DNA of 64,000 nucleotides from Aurantimicrobium sp. INA4 (GTDB lineage: Bacteria; Actinomycetota; Actinomycetes; Actinomycetales; Microbacteriaceae): positions 1,517,032 through 1,581,031 of the forward strand of contig NZ_AP027040.1 in the NCBI RefSeq assembly GCF_027924525.1. Reading direction: 5' to 3'. The first letter of the stretch is position 1. The number at the start of each line of letters is the position of its first letter. Shown here one piece after another: positions 7,862 to 16,906 of this stretch. The notes under the pieces are model-generated. The model ran no database searches and was not told where the DNA came from. It was given only the letters and a program-made list of their open reading frames with translations. The position numbers were made by a program, and so were the translations under genes.

Positions 7862-8407
7862 GTGAAAGACTCTTGGACAAAGAATTCCAGCACTGACTGG
7901 TCACTTTCTTCTGCGTTGCAAACCTTGGAAGACCTCGGCGGACAGTTCAAACGAAATGTGGACATGCGCATGCGCCGTGGCGATGTGCGTTCTGCCGTTT
8001 TAAGACTTTTGAACGAATCACCGATGCACGGCTACCAAATCATGAACGAGATTGAGACCCGTAGCGGTGGCGCCTGGAAACCCAGCCCTGGCTCGGTTTA
8101 TCCCACCCTCCAGCTCCTGGTGGATGAAGGATTACTCGAGGTCAAGGAAACCAAAGGTCGCCGAACATACTCCCTGACCGCGGAGGGTAAAGAAGTAGCC
8201 GCGGCCGAGTCTGAATCTCCAGCTCCCTGGGAGACCGGATTTGATCGACCCGCAGGACCGCGCGGTGCTCTGGCTCGCTCGGGAGTAAGCGTGGCAAAAG
8301 CTGCTGCAGACGTTGCCCGGTTAGGAAATGCATCCCAGATGGAGGACGCAACCGCACTCCTCGAGGAAACTGCGAAAAAACTTTCCGCAATTGTGACGCA
8401 CAATTAA
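7862..8407 (+). CDS. PadR-family transcriptional regulator
   Basis: Regulator of 181 residues. A winged helix-turn-helix at about residues 38-115 carries the PadR signature: [20 protein letters not shown], then [17 protein letters not shown] and [10 protein letters not shown]. The C-terminal part, after PWETGF, is helical and likely dimerises. I chose GTG 7862 because AGGAG at 7851-7855 precedes it at good spacing; the open frame upstream (from 7781) has no support. It is followed after 3 nt by the AarF kinase gene and then by the cryptochrome gene, so it may be the first gene of an operon it controls. The ligand is unknown. Confidence 0.88.
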   Translation: MKDSWTKNSSTDWSLSSALQTLEDLGGQFKRNVDMRMRRGDVRSAVLRLLNESPMHGYQIMNEIETRSGGAWKPSPGSVYPTLQLLVDEGLLEVKETKGRRTYSLTAEGKEVAAAESESPAPWETGFDRPAGPRGALARSGVSVAKAAADVARLGNASQMEDATALLEETAKKLSAIVTHN

Positions 8408-8410
8408 GGG

Positions 8411-10141
8411 GTGGGTACCCCAAGCGAAGGCATCGCTAGCGAGCAGATGACTGCTCGCCAATCACGAGCGCGCTATCGCAGAATTCTGCGCTTCGCCGCC
8501 AGGCATCTCGCGTCTCTATGGTGGTATGAACTCGTCCTGCCGCGCCTTGGTTTGGCCAGCGTTGCCAACCGCACCCGCACAAACAGACTCAAAAACATCG
8601 CGCGCAGCTTCCAAAAGCTGGCCCTAGACCTCAGCGGCTTGCTTATCAAGCTGGGACAATTTATGTCCACGCGCCTCGATGTCTTACCACCGGTCATTAC
8701 CAAAGAGCTCGAAGGATTGCAGGACGAAGTTCCTGCTGTGCCCTTCGACCTCATTCGTGCCCTAGCGGAAAAAGAACTTGGCATGCCCCTGGAGAGCATA
8801 TTCAGCCAAGTTGACCCTGAACCCTTGGCTGCAGCATCACTGGGGCAAGTCCACCGCGCAACGCTTTCTGACCTCGATGCCGAAGACACTGGAATACTCA
8901 ATGTCATTTTGAAAATCCAGCGGCCGGGAATTGATCAAATTGTTGAAGTTGACCTCAGTGCCTTGCGACGCGTTGCCGGTTGGCTCAGCAGAATCAGTTT
9001 GGTCAACAAGCGTGCTGACGCACCCGCGTTAATGGATGAGTTTGCACAAACCTGTCTAGAAGAAATTGACTACCTCAACGAGGCGGCTAATGCTGAACGC
9101 TTCGCAGAGAACTTTGCTGACAACCCTCGCGTTCGCGTTCCCCAGGTGGTGTGGGAACGATCAACACGTCGGGTCCTCACTCAAGAAGATGTCACCAATA
9201 TCAAAATCACTGACCTCGATTCGCTCACAGCAGCAGGCATCAAACCCGAAGATGTTGCCAACGAGTTTGCCGCGGTCATGTTTGACCAGGTTTTCATTCA
9301 CGGCTTCTTCCACGCCGACCCACACCCTGGCAACATCTTCATTCAGCCGCTGGCAGAGCCAGATGAAAACGGCCTGACGTGGAGAATGACCTTTATCGAC
9401 TTTGGCATGATGGGTGAAGTTCCCAGCAGCCTTGGTCGCGCGCTGCGAACAACCGTGATTGCTGCTGCATCTCGCGACGGCGCAGGCATGGTGGAAGGAA
9501 TGCGTGAAATTGGTGTTCTCATGCCCACAGCTGACACCGTCGAACTCGAGCGGGCGCTCACCAAAGTCTTTGATCGTTTCGGTGGAGTGAGCTTCGTCGA
9601 GCTTCAAACTATTGACCCCCGGGAATTCAAAGCCTTCGTCAATGAGTTCTCTGACATTGTGCGCGCACTCCCGTTCCAGTTCCCCGAGAACTTCTTGCTT
9701 GTTATCCGAGCTATCTCGCTCACCTCTGGGGTGTGTAGCTCAGTGAACCCACAGTTCAACATCTGGAATGCTATCGAGCCCTACTCTGCCAAGCTCATCC
9801 GCGCCGAGGGGGGCAATGTTGTTCAAGCATTCCTGCGCGACGGGCTGAGCTCGCTCGCCCTGCTAGCTCGATTGCCCAAGCGTGTGGATTCGCTCATCAC
9901 GCGAGCAGAACTTGGGCAGCTCACCCTCAGAAATCCTGAACTGGAAAAGAGAACATCTGCATTGAACCGGGCAGTGCGCAGAGTCGTTTCCGCCGTGCTC
10001 TTCGGTGTCTTCTTTATTGGTGGGCTGATGGTGATGGAAAGAGATGAAACTCTTGGCACCATCTTGATGATTACCTCAGCACTTCCACTTTTGCATGCAC
10101 TCTTCGCGGACGTGATTGCTCGACGAGGACCACTGCCCTAA
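8411..10141 (+). CDS. AarF/UbiB (ABC1) family kinase-like protein
   Basis: Atypical kinase/ATPase of 576 residues in the UbiB/ABC1/ADCK family. The sequence shows the invariant KxGQ region LIKLGQFMSTRLDVLP, the Ala-rich loop AAASLGQVHRA, the catalytic segment FFHADPHPGNIF and the metal-binding FIDFGMMGE. The C-terminus has two hydrophobic segments separated by RDE (about residues 520-565), probably membrane anchors. The family supports isoprenoid-quinone or lipid metabolism in membranes. GTG 8411 lies only 3 nt after the PadR stop and lacks a clear ribosome-binding site; ATG 8447 (MTARQSR) is an alternative start. The cryptochrome gene follows after 19 nt. Confidence 0.9.
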   Translation: MGTPSEGIASEQMTARQSRARYRRILRFAARHLASLWWYELVLPRLGLASVANRTRTNRLKNIARSFQKLALDLSGLLIKLGQFMSTRLDVLPPVITKELEGLQDEVPAVPFDLIRALAEKELGMPLESIFSQVDPEPLAAASLGQVHRATLSDLDAEDTGILNVILKIQRPGIDQIVEVDLSALRRVAGWLSRISLVNKRADAPALMDEFAQTCLEEIDYLNEAANAERFAENFADNPRVRVPQVVWERSTRRVLTQEDVTNIKITDLDSLTAAGIKPEDVANEFAAVMFDQVFIHGFFHADPHPGNIFIQPLAEPDENGLTWRMTFIDFGMMGEVPSSLGRALRTTVIAAASRDGAGMVEGMREIGVLMPTADTVELERALTKVFDRFGGVSFVELQTIDPREFKAFVNEFSDIVRALPFQFPENFLLVIRAISLTSGVCSSVNPQFNIWNAIEPYSAKLIRAEGGNVVQAFLRDGLSSLALLARLPKRVDSLITRAELGQLTLRNPELEKRTSALNRAVRRVVSAVLFGVFFIGGLMVMERDETLGTILMITSALPLLHALFADVIARRGPLP

Positions 10142-10160
10142 GCAGTTTGTTGAGTGAGTT

Positions 10161-11360
10161 ATGAGGAACTTCCAGGAACTCGACATTTCCGGTGATGTAT
10201 TAGAAATCGTTGAAAAAAATTTCGCAGGACTCTATTCGGGTGCTCTCAAGGTCAGCTCAATCCCAGGCGGGCAATCAGCAGCAGACGCGGCATTGGCCCA
10301 GCTAGACGTTACAAACTATGCCCGTCAACGTTCTGAAGTTTTGCCCCGGAGAAACAGAGGCGCAAGCGTTCTCTCTCCCTATATCCGTCACAATCTGATT
10401 ACTCTAAGCCAGGTCTACAAGGCTGTTAAGGATGCCCCATTTCAAGATAGGAAGAAATTCAGAGACGAGCTTTTTTGGCAGGAATATGCCCGTCACCTCT
10501 ACGCCCGCATAGGAACACGGTTATTCGAGAATCTTCGCTTCGAAGCGAATAGAGACTCAGCTGGCGAGGGCTGGAATCGAGAGATGCTGTGTGTTGACAC
10601 AGTGCTCTCTGAGCTCAATGACGATGGGTGGCTCGTCAATCAAACCAGGATGTGGTTGGCGTCTGAATGGACGGTAAGAAAAAACGTCGGATGGCTACAC
10701 GGGCAAGAGCTCATGTATAGAGAATTAATTGATGGTTCTCGTGCAGCAAATCTTCTGGGGTGGCAGTGGACAGTGGGCGCTGGAACGGGCAAACCATATG
10801 GCTTTGCCCAATGGCAAGTTGAAAAACGAGCACCCGGTTTGTGCGCCTCGTGTGCGCTGAGAACGAAGTGCCCGATCAAGAGCTTTCCTGACGAAACATT
10901 CCCGCGGCAACTCACAAACGAACCGCTTCTGGATTTTGACCCACACTTAGATGCAACTATCGGCCCACTAACACCGACTAATCATGAGAAGCCTGGGCTT
11001 GTACTCCTCACAGTTGATTCCCTTGGAGACGCAGACCCAGCATTATCAGCACACCCTGAATTGCCTGTGGTGTTTGTTTTTAACGAGGGCGCTTTGAAAA
11101 AGTTACAGCTCAGTTCCATGCGTATTAGTTTCTATCTTCAAACACTTCAAGATCTGTCTCAGCGCAGAGATGTGAGGGTACTACTCGGAAATCCGTATGA
11201 ATTTGCTGAGCAAAATCCTGTCGCAGTCACATTTGCTCCAGTGCCTTCTTTCCGAAAGTTCACCAATCTTGCAGAAATACACCCTTATCCGTGGTTCAGA
11301 AAACCTCACGCGAATTCAGTGCGCAGTTTCTCTTCTTGGCGAAAACATTTTTCAGGCTAA
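10161..11360 (+). CDS. Cryptochrome/photolyase-like flavoprotein with permuted domains and Fe-S-type cysteines
   Basis: Protein of 399 residues. The first part aligns with the helical FAD-binding domain of photolyases: LSPYIRHNLITLSQVY (71-86), ELFWQEYARHLY (103-114), VNQTRMWLASEW (159-170) and NLLGWQWTVGAGTGKPYGFA (197-216). Cys144, Cys228, Cys231 and Cys237 have nearly the spacing of the [4Fe-4S] ligands of bacterial Fe-S cryptochromes such as PhrB/CryB. The second part (about 277-385) resembles the N-terminal alpha/beta antenna domain of photolyases: DSLGDADPALSAHPELPVVF matches the DDLR..DNPAL..PVVVV block. The usual domain order is therefore reversed. It follows AarF by 19 nt. Light sensing or (6-4)/RNA photoproduct repair are possible; neither is shown. 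The start ATG lacks a clear ribosome-binding site. Confidence 0.85.
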   Translation: MRNFQELDISGDVLEIVEKNFAGLYSGALKVSSIPGGQSAADAALAQLDVTNYARQRSEVLPRRNRGASVLSPYIRHNLITLSQVYKAVKDAPFQDRKKFRDELFWQEYARHLYARIGTRLFENLRFEANRDSAGEGWNREMLCVDTVLSELNDDGWLVNQTRMWLASEWTVRKNVGWLHGQELMYRELIDGSRAANLLGWQWTVGAGTGKPYGFAQWQVEKRAPGLCASCALRTKCPIKSFPDETFPRQLTNEPLLDFDPHLDATIGPLTPTNHEKPGLVLLTVDSLGDADPALSAHPELPVVFVFNEGALKKLQLSSMRISFYLQTLQDLSQRRDVRVLLGNPYEFAEQNPVAVTFAPVPSFRKFTNLAEIHPYPWFRKPHANSVRSFSSWRKHFSG

Positions 11361-12110
11361 TGCCGATGATCCCAAGATCAATTCCCCGAGGGTTCCTTGA
11401 GGCAGAGCAATCCAGCCTTCGGTTTGAGCAAACTTTCGCTGCTGCCCTGTCGGCTTGACGTATCTTCCCGTTTCAACTGCGTAGGTGGCAAGTGCGGCAA
11501 TCACTGCATCGAAGGCGTCACAGGATTTCACCATCACTATCCTGTGGTCTCCCAAATCGAGCCAAGGCGCCTCGTCACAGATGAGCTTTAGAAGCTCTTC
11601 GCGTTTGTGCTCAGATACTCGGTAGCCGGTCGTATCGAAACCCCACAACCTCAGCGCCGCTCCGGGATAGACCTCCGCGACTAACCCTGCGCCGGTGCGA
11701 TCAATCGTGATGCCCGATGCAGACACCTTGGACAGCAGACCCGCACACCTCATTGCTGTGAGACCAAGTCGATCGGTTGCCACACTCAGCGGCCACCGGC
11801 CGGTAACGCTACGAACGTGGCGATCGGTCTCCCGGTATGCCAACCGTCTGCGCCAATCCATTCCACCGTCAAAATCTATTTTCTTCGCGTGCAGAGACTG
11901 TTGCGCCGTGAGAAATTGGATAAATTCTTTCGGCCAGCCCAGTGCACAATCGATGCCCATTTTGTTCACACGGCCTGCGACGTCAACAATGACGTCATCG
12001 CTCACCCCAAGATGCAACTCGCGGATCACAGCAGTTTCTGCGGACCATTCGATCACAGCCGCTGCGGTGCCCTTGGGCTCCGCAGCGAGGTCAACTCCGG
12101 CAGTGAACAT
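11352..12110 (-). CDS. DUF429 protein, predicted RNase H-fold nuclease
   Basis: A 252-residue DUF429 family member with a predicted RNase H-like fold. It opens with TAGVDLAAEPKGTAAAVIEW (first acidic strand). Later blocks are IDCALGWP, RETDRHVR, AEVYPGAALRLW and CDAFDAVIAALATYA, where the acidic residues that may bind metal lie. Its biological role is unknown. The mRNA is probably leaderless: TAGGCT (12117-12122, minus strand) ends 6 nt before ATG. Its 3' end overlaps the convergent cryptochrome gene by 9 bp (11352-11360). Confidence 0.85.
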   Translation of the reverse strand: MFTAGVDLAAEPKGTAAAVIEWSAETAVIRELHLGVSDDVIVDVAGRVNKMGIDCALGWPKEFIQFLTAQQSLHAKKIDFDGGMDWRRRLAYRETDRHVRSVTGRWPLSVATDRLGLTAMRCAGLLSKVSASGITIDRTGAGLVAEVYPGAALRLWGFDTTGYRVSEHKREELLKLICDEAPWLDLGDHRIVMVKSCDAFDAVIAALATYAVETGRYVKPTGQQRKFAQTEGWIALPQGTLGELILGSSALA

Positions 12111-12207
12111 GAAGTAAGCCTATTCATCTTGCGACGAGGAAGTTGATGGAGAGGCCCAGTTGATTCGGTTAGCATGAAGACATCTGCAGCGTTGGAGAGG
12201 ATCCCCT

Positions 12208-13707
12208 ATGAGCGCACCCACTCAGGCACCTTCGTCGGGCAAGGGACTACAGGCGAATACCCTCGGAGTATTCGGATCTACCGTCATTGGTCTTGCCTCC
12301 ACTGCTCCGCTGTATTCGTTAGCGGCAACACTGGGTTACGTGGTTCTTGCCGTCGGTGCACAAGCACCATTGGTGTTCATCATTGCTGCCATCCCCATGA
12401 TTTTTGCAGCCTTTGCGTACCAAGAACTCAACCGAGAAATGCCTGACTGTGGCACAACATTTGTTTGGGGAGCCAAAGCTTTCGGTCCGGTTACCGGATG
12501 GATTGGTGGCTGGGCATTAGCTGTTGCCAGCGTGATGGTGTTGGCGAATGTGAGTGAGGTCACCGCGATTTACTTCTGGTACCTCGTGGGCAACACCGGG
12601 TTTGCCGAAGATCCTGTGATTGTGGTGTGGACCGCTGTGGCATTCATTGCGCTGATGACCGCGATCAGTGTTCTTGGACTCCAAGTCGGCGAGCGCATGC
12701 AAACCGTTCTCATGGTTTTCCAGATGGGGCTCTTAGTTGCCTTTGGAGTTCTGGCATTTATCAATGCGACCTCCGGCGCAAATGCGGACTCTGTGAACTT
12801 CTCTTGGTCATGGTTTAACCCTGCAGAACTCGGGTCTTGGTCTGGATTTATGCAGGCCGTGCTTCTAGCACTCTTTATCTATTGGGGCTGGGACACCTGT
12901 CTTGCACTCAACGAAGAGACCCGTAACCCCAAGAAAACCCCTGGACGTGCTGCATTGATGACGATTGTCATTCTCATCGTTGTATATGTCGGTGTCACTA
13001 TTGCCGTCATGATGTTTTCTGGTTTCGGGGAGACAGGCTTTGGTTTAGCAAACCCCGACAATCTCGATGACGTCTTCACCGTCCTTCGAGACACATTCTT
13101 TGGTCAGTGGGGTTGGCTGCTCATCCTGGCGGTCATGATCTCTGCTGCCTCCTCAACTCAAACCACTATCTTGCCAACCGCTCGTGGAACGCTATCGATG
13201 GCTGTCTATAAAGCTCTGCCTGCAAAGTTTGCTCAGATTCACCCCAGCTTCAAAACTCCATGGTTCTCCACGGTAGTCATGGGAGTGGCAGCAATCGCCT
13301 ACTACGTTGTGATGTCGTTCCTCTCCACGGATATGCTCGCTGACTCACTGTCCTCGATGGGTCTTGCCATTGCCTTCTACTACGCCATTACGAGTTTCTC
13401 TGCGTTCTGGTATTTCCGGAAGACACTGCGCGAGAGCGCACGCAACCTCTGGATGCGTGGCATCTTCCCGCTGCTGGGTGGGCTGCTGTTGACCTACGCG
13501 TTCATTCAGTCCGCGTTTGACATGATCAATGTCGACTACGGCTACACCGTCCTTTTAGGTGTTGGCGGTTCCTTCGTCATTGGAGTTGGCGCCATCCTGC
13601 TTGGCTTTGTGCTGATGGGCCTATGGAGGTTGCGTCCAGGCTCTCAGCCCTTCTTCCAACGCCAAAGCCTCAACCGGGACACCCCTGTCTTGGTTCCAGA
13701 TGTGTGA
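12208..13707 (+). CDS. APC-superfamily amino acid permease
   Basis: Integral membrane transporter of 499 residues with about 12 hydrophobic segments. The first helix contains the APC substrate-binding motif GSTVIGLASTAPLYSLAATLG. PDCGTTFVWGAKAFGPVTGW (helix 3 region) and NEETRNPKKTPGRAAL (loop before helix 7) are typical of APC amine and amino acid permeases. GGAGAGG precedes the ATG. The flavin amine oxidase gene starts 8 nt after its stop, suggesting uptake and oxidation of the same amine. The substrate cannot be named from sequence. Confidence 0.9.
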   Translation: MSAPTQAPSSGKGLQANTLGVFGSTVIGLASTAPLYSLAATLGYVVLAVGAQAPLVFIIAAIPMIFAAFAYQELNREMPDCGTTFVWGAKAFGPVTGWIGGWALAVASVMVLANVSEVTAIYFWYLVGNTGFAEDPVIVVWTAVAFIALMTAISVLGLQVGERMQTVLMVFQMGLLVAFGVLAFINATSGANADSVNFSWSWFNPAELGSWSGFMQAVLLALFIYWGWDTCLALNEETRNPKKTPGRAALMTIVILIVVYVGVTIAVMMFSGFGETGFGLANPDNLDDVFTVLRDTFFGQWGWLLILAVMISAASSTQTTILPTARGTLSMAVYKALPAKFAQIHPSFKTPWFSTVVMGVAAIAYYVVMSFLSTDMLADSLSSMGLAIAFYYAITSFSAFWYFRKTLRESARNLWMRGIFPLLGGLLLTYAFIQSAFDMINVDYGYTVLLGVGGSFVIGVGAILLGFVLMGLWRLRPGSQPFFQRQSLNRDTPVLVPDV

Positions 13708-13715
13708 GAACTGAC

Positions 13716-15047
13716 ATGACTGCGCACGTCAAGACTCTCGTTATTGGCGCCGGGGTATCAGGCCTCACGGCAGCGCGCCTGCTTCACCTGCACGGCAACA
13801 CAGTGATGGTGCTTGAAGCACGAGATCGTCTTGGTGGCCGGCTTCACTCTGAACATCGCGATGGCTACGTCACCGATTTAGGGGCGTCCTGGATTCATGG
13901 CATTGAGGACAGCCCTGTTGAGCGGATGTGTGCTGCGCTGGGAATGCCCATGATTGAATTTACGGTCGGAAGTTTTCAGCCGGACGGCAGGCCAATTGTG
14001 TACTTCGATCCCGAAGGAAAGCGCCTCAGTCTGGAACAAGCACGTGCTTTCACAGAAGACATTCACTATTTCGACACCGTCCTCGCAGGAGTCATCGAGA
14101 CCATCCCTTCAAGAAGTTCTTATGCCCAGGCGGTCGATCGTGCTCTGGAGAACATCGGGTGGGATAAGGAGCGCTCACAACGTGTGCGCGAATACATGCA
14201 GCATCGAACCGAAGAACAAGATGGAGCCCACTTCACTCTGATCGATGCGCATGGTCTTGATAACGAGGAAGTTGACGGCGACGAAGTCGTTTTCCCCGAA
14301 GGGTATGACGTCCTCGCTCATGGCTTGGCAGCTGGTATTGATGTGCGCCTGAACCACACGGTCACTGGCGTGACATGGAACGGTGATGGAGTTACCGTTC
14401 ACAGCGATCAGGGTGACTTCAGCGCCGATCAAGTCATCATCACGGCTCCCATCGGAGTATTACACTCCGATGACTTCCGCATTGAACCAGAGCTGCCTGC
14501 TGAGGTTCACCATGCTGTGAACAGTTTCCGTATGAATGATTTTGAAAAAGTCATCCTTCGTTATGACACCCGGTTCTGGGACGAGGACATTTATGCCTTC
14601 CGCCGGCAAGGAGCTGCCGGTGACTGGTGGCACTCCTGGTATGACCTCACCAGTCTTCATGGCACGCCCGCACTACTGACTTTTGCTGCCGGACCGTGCG
14701 CCATTGAAACGCGACACCTCTCAGATACCGAGGTAGCTGGGCTGATTACGAAGTCGCTGCGAGAAATCTACGGCGATGACGTGTCTCTTCCTCACACGAT
14801 TCACCGCACGGCCTGGAAAGATGATCCTTTTGCACGAGGTGCCTATTCCTATTTGACCGTGGGTGCTGACACCTCAGAACACGACATCCTTGCTACACCA
14901 GTTGGAGGTGTTCTTCACATAGCTGGCGAGGCCACCTGGCGTGATGACCCTGCAACAGTCACGGCAGCACTGATGTCCGGACATCGTGCAGCCCAGAATG
15001 TTCTAGGGAAGCAGATCAACATCAGCGGTCTGTGGTCTGGTCTTTAG
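13716..15047 (+). CDS. FAD-dependent amine oxidase (monoamine oxidase type)
   Basis: Flavoprotein of 443 residues in the monoamine/polyamine oxidase family. The FAD Rossmann motif GAGVSGLTAARLL is at 11-23, followed by VLEARDRLGGR. The flavin-contact segment DLGASWIHG comes next. The C-terminus has LHIAGEATWRDDPATVTAAL, the canonical second FAD-binding block. It oxidises amines with release of aldehyde, ammonia and hydrogen peroxide, or acts on a related substrate. I chose ATG 13716 (MTAHVKTLVIG) because it places the Rossmann motif at the N-terminus; the open frame upstream overlaps the permease. No signal peptide is present. It forms a two-gene unit with the APC permease. Confidence 0.9.
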   Translation: MTAHVKTLVIGAGVSGLTAARLLHLHGNTVMVLEARDRLGGRLHSEHRDGYVTDLGASWIHGIEDSPVERMCAALGMPMIEFTVGSFQPDGRPIVYFDPEGKRLSLEQARAFTEDIHYFDTVLAGVIETIPSRSSYAQAVDRALENIGWDKERSQRVREYMQHRTEEQDGAHFTLIDAHGLDNEEVDGDEVVFPEGYDVLAHGLAAGIDVRLNHTVTGVTWNGDGVTVHSDQGDFSADQVIITAPIGVLHSDDFRIEPELPAEVHHAVNSFRMNDFEKVILRYDTRFWDEDIYAFRRQGAAGDWWHSWYDLTSLHGTPALLTFAAGPCAIETRHLSDTEVAGLITKSLREIYGDDVSLPHTIHRTAWKDDPFARGAYSYLTVGADTSEHDILATPVGGVLHIAGEATWRDDPATVTAALMSGHRAAQNVLGKQINISGLWSGL

Positions 15048-15976
15048 AAGCTGGCCCGCTTTAGCCGATCGACAATAGCTAAAGCGATATCGTCACCTTC
15101 TGGCGTGATGGCGACCACTCGAGAAAGGCCCATTTCATCTGCTTTTCTTAATGCCGAGTAAAGCTGCTTGGCATATTCGATGTTGGTCCGAGGTTCAGCA
15201 AGGCGCACGACTCCCTCTGGAGTCACCACTGAGCTCAGAGCAATGAATCCGTCTCCGGCTAGAGGCTGTTCGTTCAAGACCACCTTGGCCCGTGGGGCGT
15301 AGTGAGAATCCAGTGACCCGCTCACCCGAATGGATGTGTCAGCGTTCTTTACTCGCAATCCAGTTGAGCGCTCAATCATCTCTTGCGTGATGGCACCAGG
15401 GCGAAGAATGCGGGGAGCTTCTGAGGTGCAGTCAATAATGGTGGATTCAATTCCCACCTCAGACTGCTCACCGTCTAGAACAATGTCTGAAGAGTCGAGA
15501 TAGTCATTCAACTCTTCTCTCACCGCAGCAGCGGTCGTGGGAGAGACTTTTCCAAACCGGTTTGCACTCGGTGCGGCAACACCGAAACCACCGAGGTACA
15601 CAAACTCTCCCAGAAGTTCACGAGCAATCTCATTATTGGGAACTCTGAGTCCCACGGTGTTTTGACCGCCAGTGACAAAGTCGCCGGCTCGGGTTGACCG
15701 GGAGAGGATAAGCGTCATGGGGCCAGGCCAGAAATCGCGCGCGAGGGTGCGGGCATAATCAGGAACTTCACGAGCCCACTGGTCAACCAACTCTGCTGTG
15801 CTGATGTGCACGATCAATGGGTGGTCTGCTGGGCGCCCCTTGGCGCGGTAAATTCTTGCAACCGCTTCAGGATTTTCTGCATCAGCACCGAGACCGTACA
15901 CGGTCTCGGTGGGGAAAGCTACGAGCCATCCCTGCTTCAGCGCAGTAGCAGCTCGAGCAATATCAGCTGAGGTCAC
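15044..15976 (-). CDS. L-threonylcarbamoyladenylate synthase (Sua5/YrdC/YciO)
   Basis: Enzyme that makes threonylcarbamoyl-AMP from threonine, bicarbonate and ATP, the first step of the t6A modification of tRNAs reading ANN codons. The YrdC domain shows WLVAFPTETVYGLGADA near the N-terminus, then KGRPADHPLIVHI, PGPMTLIL and VGLRVPNN. The 310-residue length includes the C-terminal Sua5 domain found in longer versions. The start is GTG 15976 with AGGA upstream. It overlaps the convergent amine oxidase gene by 4 bp. Confidence 0.92.
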   Translation of the reverse strand: MTSADIARAATALKQGWLVAFPTETVYGLGADAENPEAVARIYRAKGRPADHPLIVHISTAELVDQWAREVPDYARTLARDFWPGPMTLILSRSTRAGDFVTGGQNTVGLRVPNNEIARELLGEFVYLGGFGVAAPSANRFGKVSPTTAAAVREELNDYLDSSDIVLDGEQSEVGIESTIIDCTSEAPRILRPGAITQEMIERSTGLRVKNADTSIRVSGSLDSHYAPRAKVVLNEQPLAGDGFIALSSVVTPEGVVRLAEPRTNIEYAKQLYSALRKADEMGLSRVVAITPEGDDIALAIVDRLKRASF

Positions 15977-15996
15977 ATTCGATCCTGGTTGAGGCT

Positions 15997-16824
15997 CTAA
16001 GGGTTACAGAAATCACAGCGTGCAGGGTCAATGCTGTGTTGTCCAAGTGAGACAACTTCAGAATAGTCACACGCGACACAACCAAACTTTTCCGAGTGGG
16101 GCACTGAAGCAACCATTTGGCCACACCCACTGCAAGGAAGGCCATATTCATAACCGACTTTGCCCCAGCCAATCTCATTGCAGCCGACGCATCTGGTGGA
16201 TATCCGCGTCACAAGTTTCTCAGCACACGCGCTGATGTTGCGCTGCCGAGACGGCGAGCTCATCGCTCGGAAGTCACTTTCGACGCGCAGATTCTGAACT
16301 GAGGCTTCTCTTAAGGTGTTCAATTCCGCAATGAATTTCTCCGGGTCGTGAATACCTTTCAGAACGATTAATTCTGTGTCCAGGTAATAAAGAATGTTTG
16401 CTGCGTGCTCGGGCAAATCAAGACGAGTGGCAAGTTCCTCAAGGTCTGTGTTGTCATTCACTTCTTCTTTGTATGCACGAATATCAGCAGAAAGATGGCT
16501 TTCTACAATGACAAAATCTTTACTCACACACACCAAGGCGAGGAGTTCATGATCTGAGGTGACCCAGGGTAGTTGCGGATGGGAACCGATGCTTCCTTCA
16601 CTTGCGAGTCCGTAGTCTGTGCCCAGCAATTTAGCTCCAGCCCGCGCCTTAGCAATAGCGGCATCGCGAGGGCTGAGCGTGCGAGGAATTTCACCGCTGA
16701 ACGTTCCGAACTCATCTGTGTCAATCTCTGCCAAGGTGAGCTCCCATTCAGGGACTGCTTCAAAAGCAGGGGCAATCTTTGCGAGTTTCCCGTGCTTTGT
16801 TGCCAAGGCAATTCTTTTCGACAT
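15997..16824 (-). CDS. DUF6671-like protein with paired C-terminal zinc ribbons
   Basis: Conserved protein of 275 residues that I recognise as the DUF6671 family. The N-terminal half has IALATKHGK at 4-12, the FGTFSGEIPR block and AKARAGAKLLGTDYGLASEG, which looks like a nucleotide- or sugar-binding alpha/beta domain. The C-terminal 75 residues contain four CxxC pairs (CVGC, CSGC, CVAC, CDFC), enough for two zinc ribbons. The function is unknown. A TAGACT hexamer lies 9 nt before the ATG, so the leader is nearly absent. It is read in the same direction as the Sua5 gene 20 nt downstream, so the two may be cotranscribed. Confidence 0.75.
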   Translation of the reverse strand: MSKRIALATKHGKLAKIAPAFEAVPEWELTLAEIDTDEFGTFSGEIPRTLSPRDAAIAKARAGAKLLGTDYGLASEGSIGSHPQLPWVTSDHELLALVCVSKDFVIVESHLSADIRAYKEEVNDNTDLEELATRLDLPEHAANILYYLDTELIVLKGIHDPEKFIAELNTLREASVQNLRVESDFRAMSSPSRQRNISACAEKLVTRISTRCVGCNEIGWGKVGYEYGLPCSGCGQMVASVPHSEKFGCVACDYSEVVSLGQHSIDPARCDFCNP

Positions 16825-16906
16825 GATGAAAGAAGTCTAGAATCCCGAATTGAAAGAAAACTGGAAAACCAGAAATGGTGAGCTTTGTTGAGCTCTAGAT
16901 AATGGG

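Noticed and set aside
7755..7904. N-terminal 50-codon extension of the DUF2256 frame
   Set aside because: It crosses the divergent PadR promoter and start and has no conserved residues; the -10 at 7761-7766 supports the short gene.
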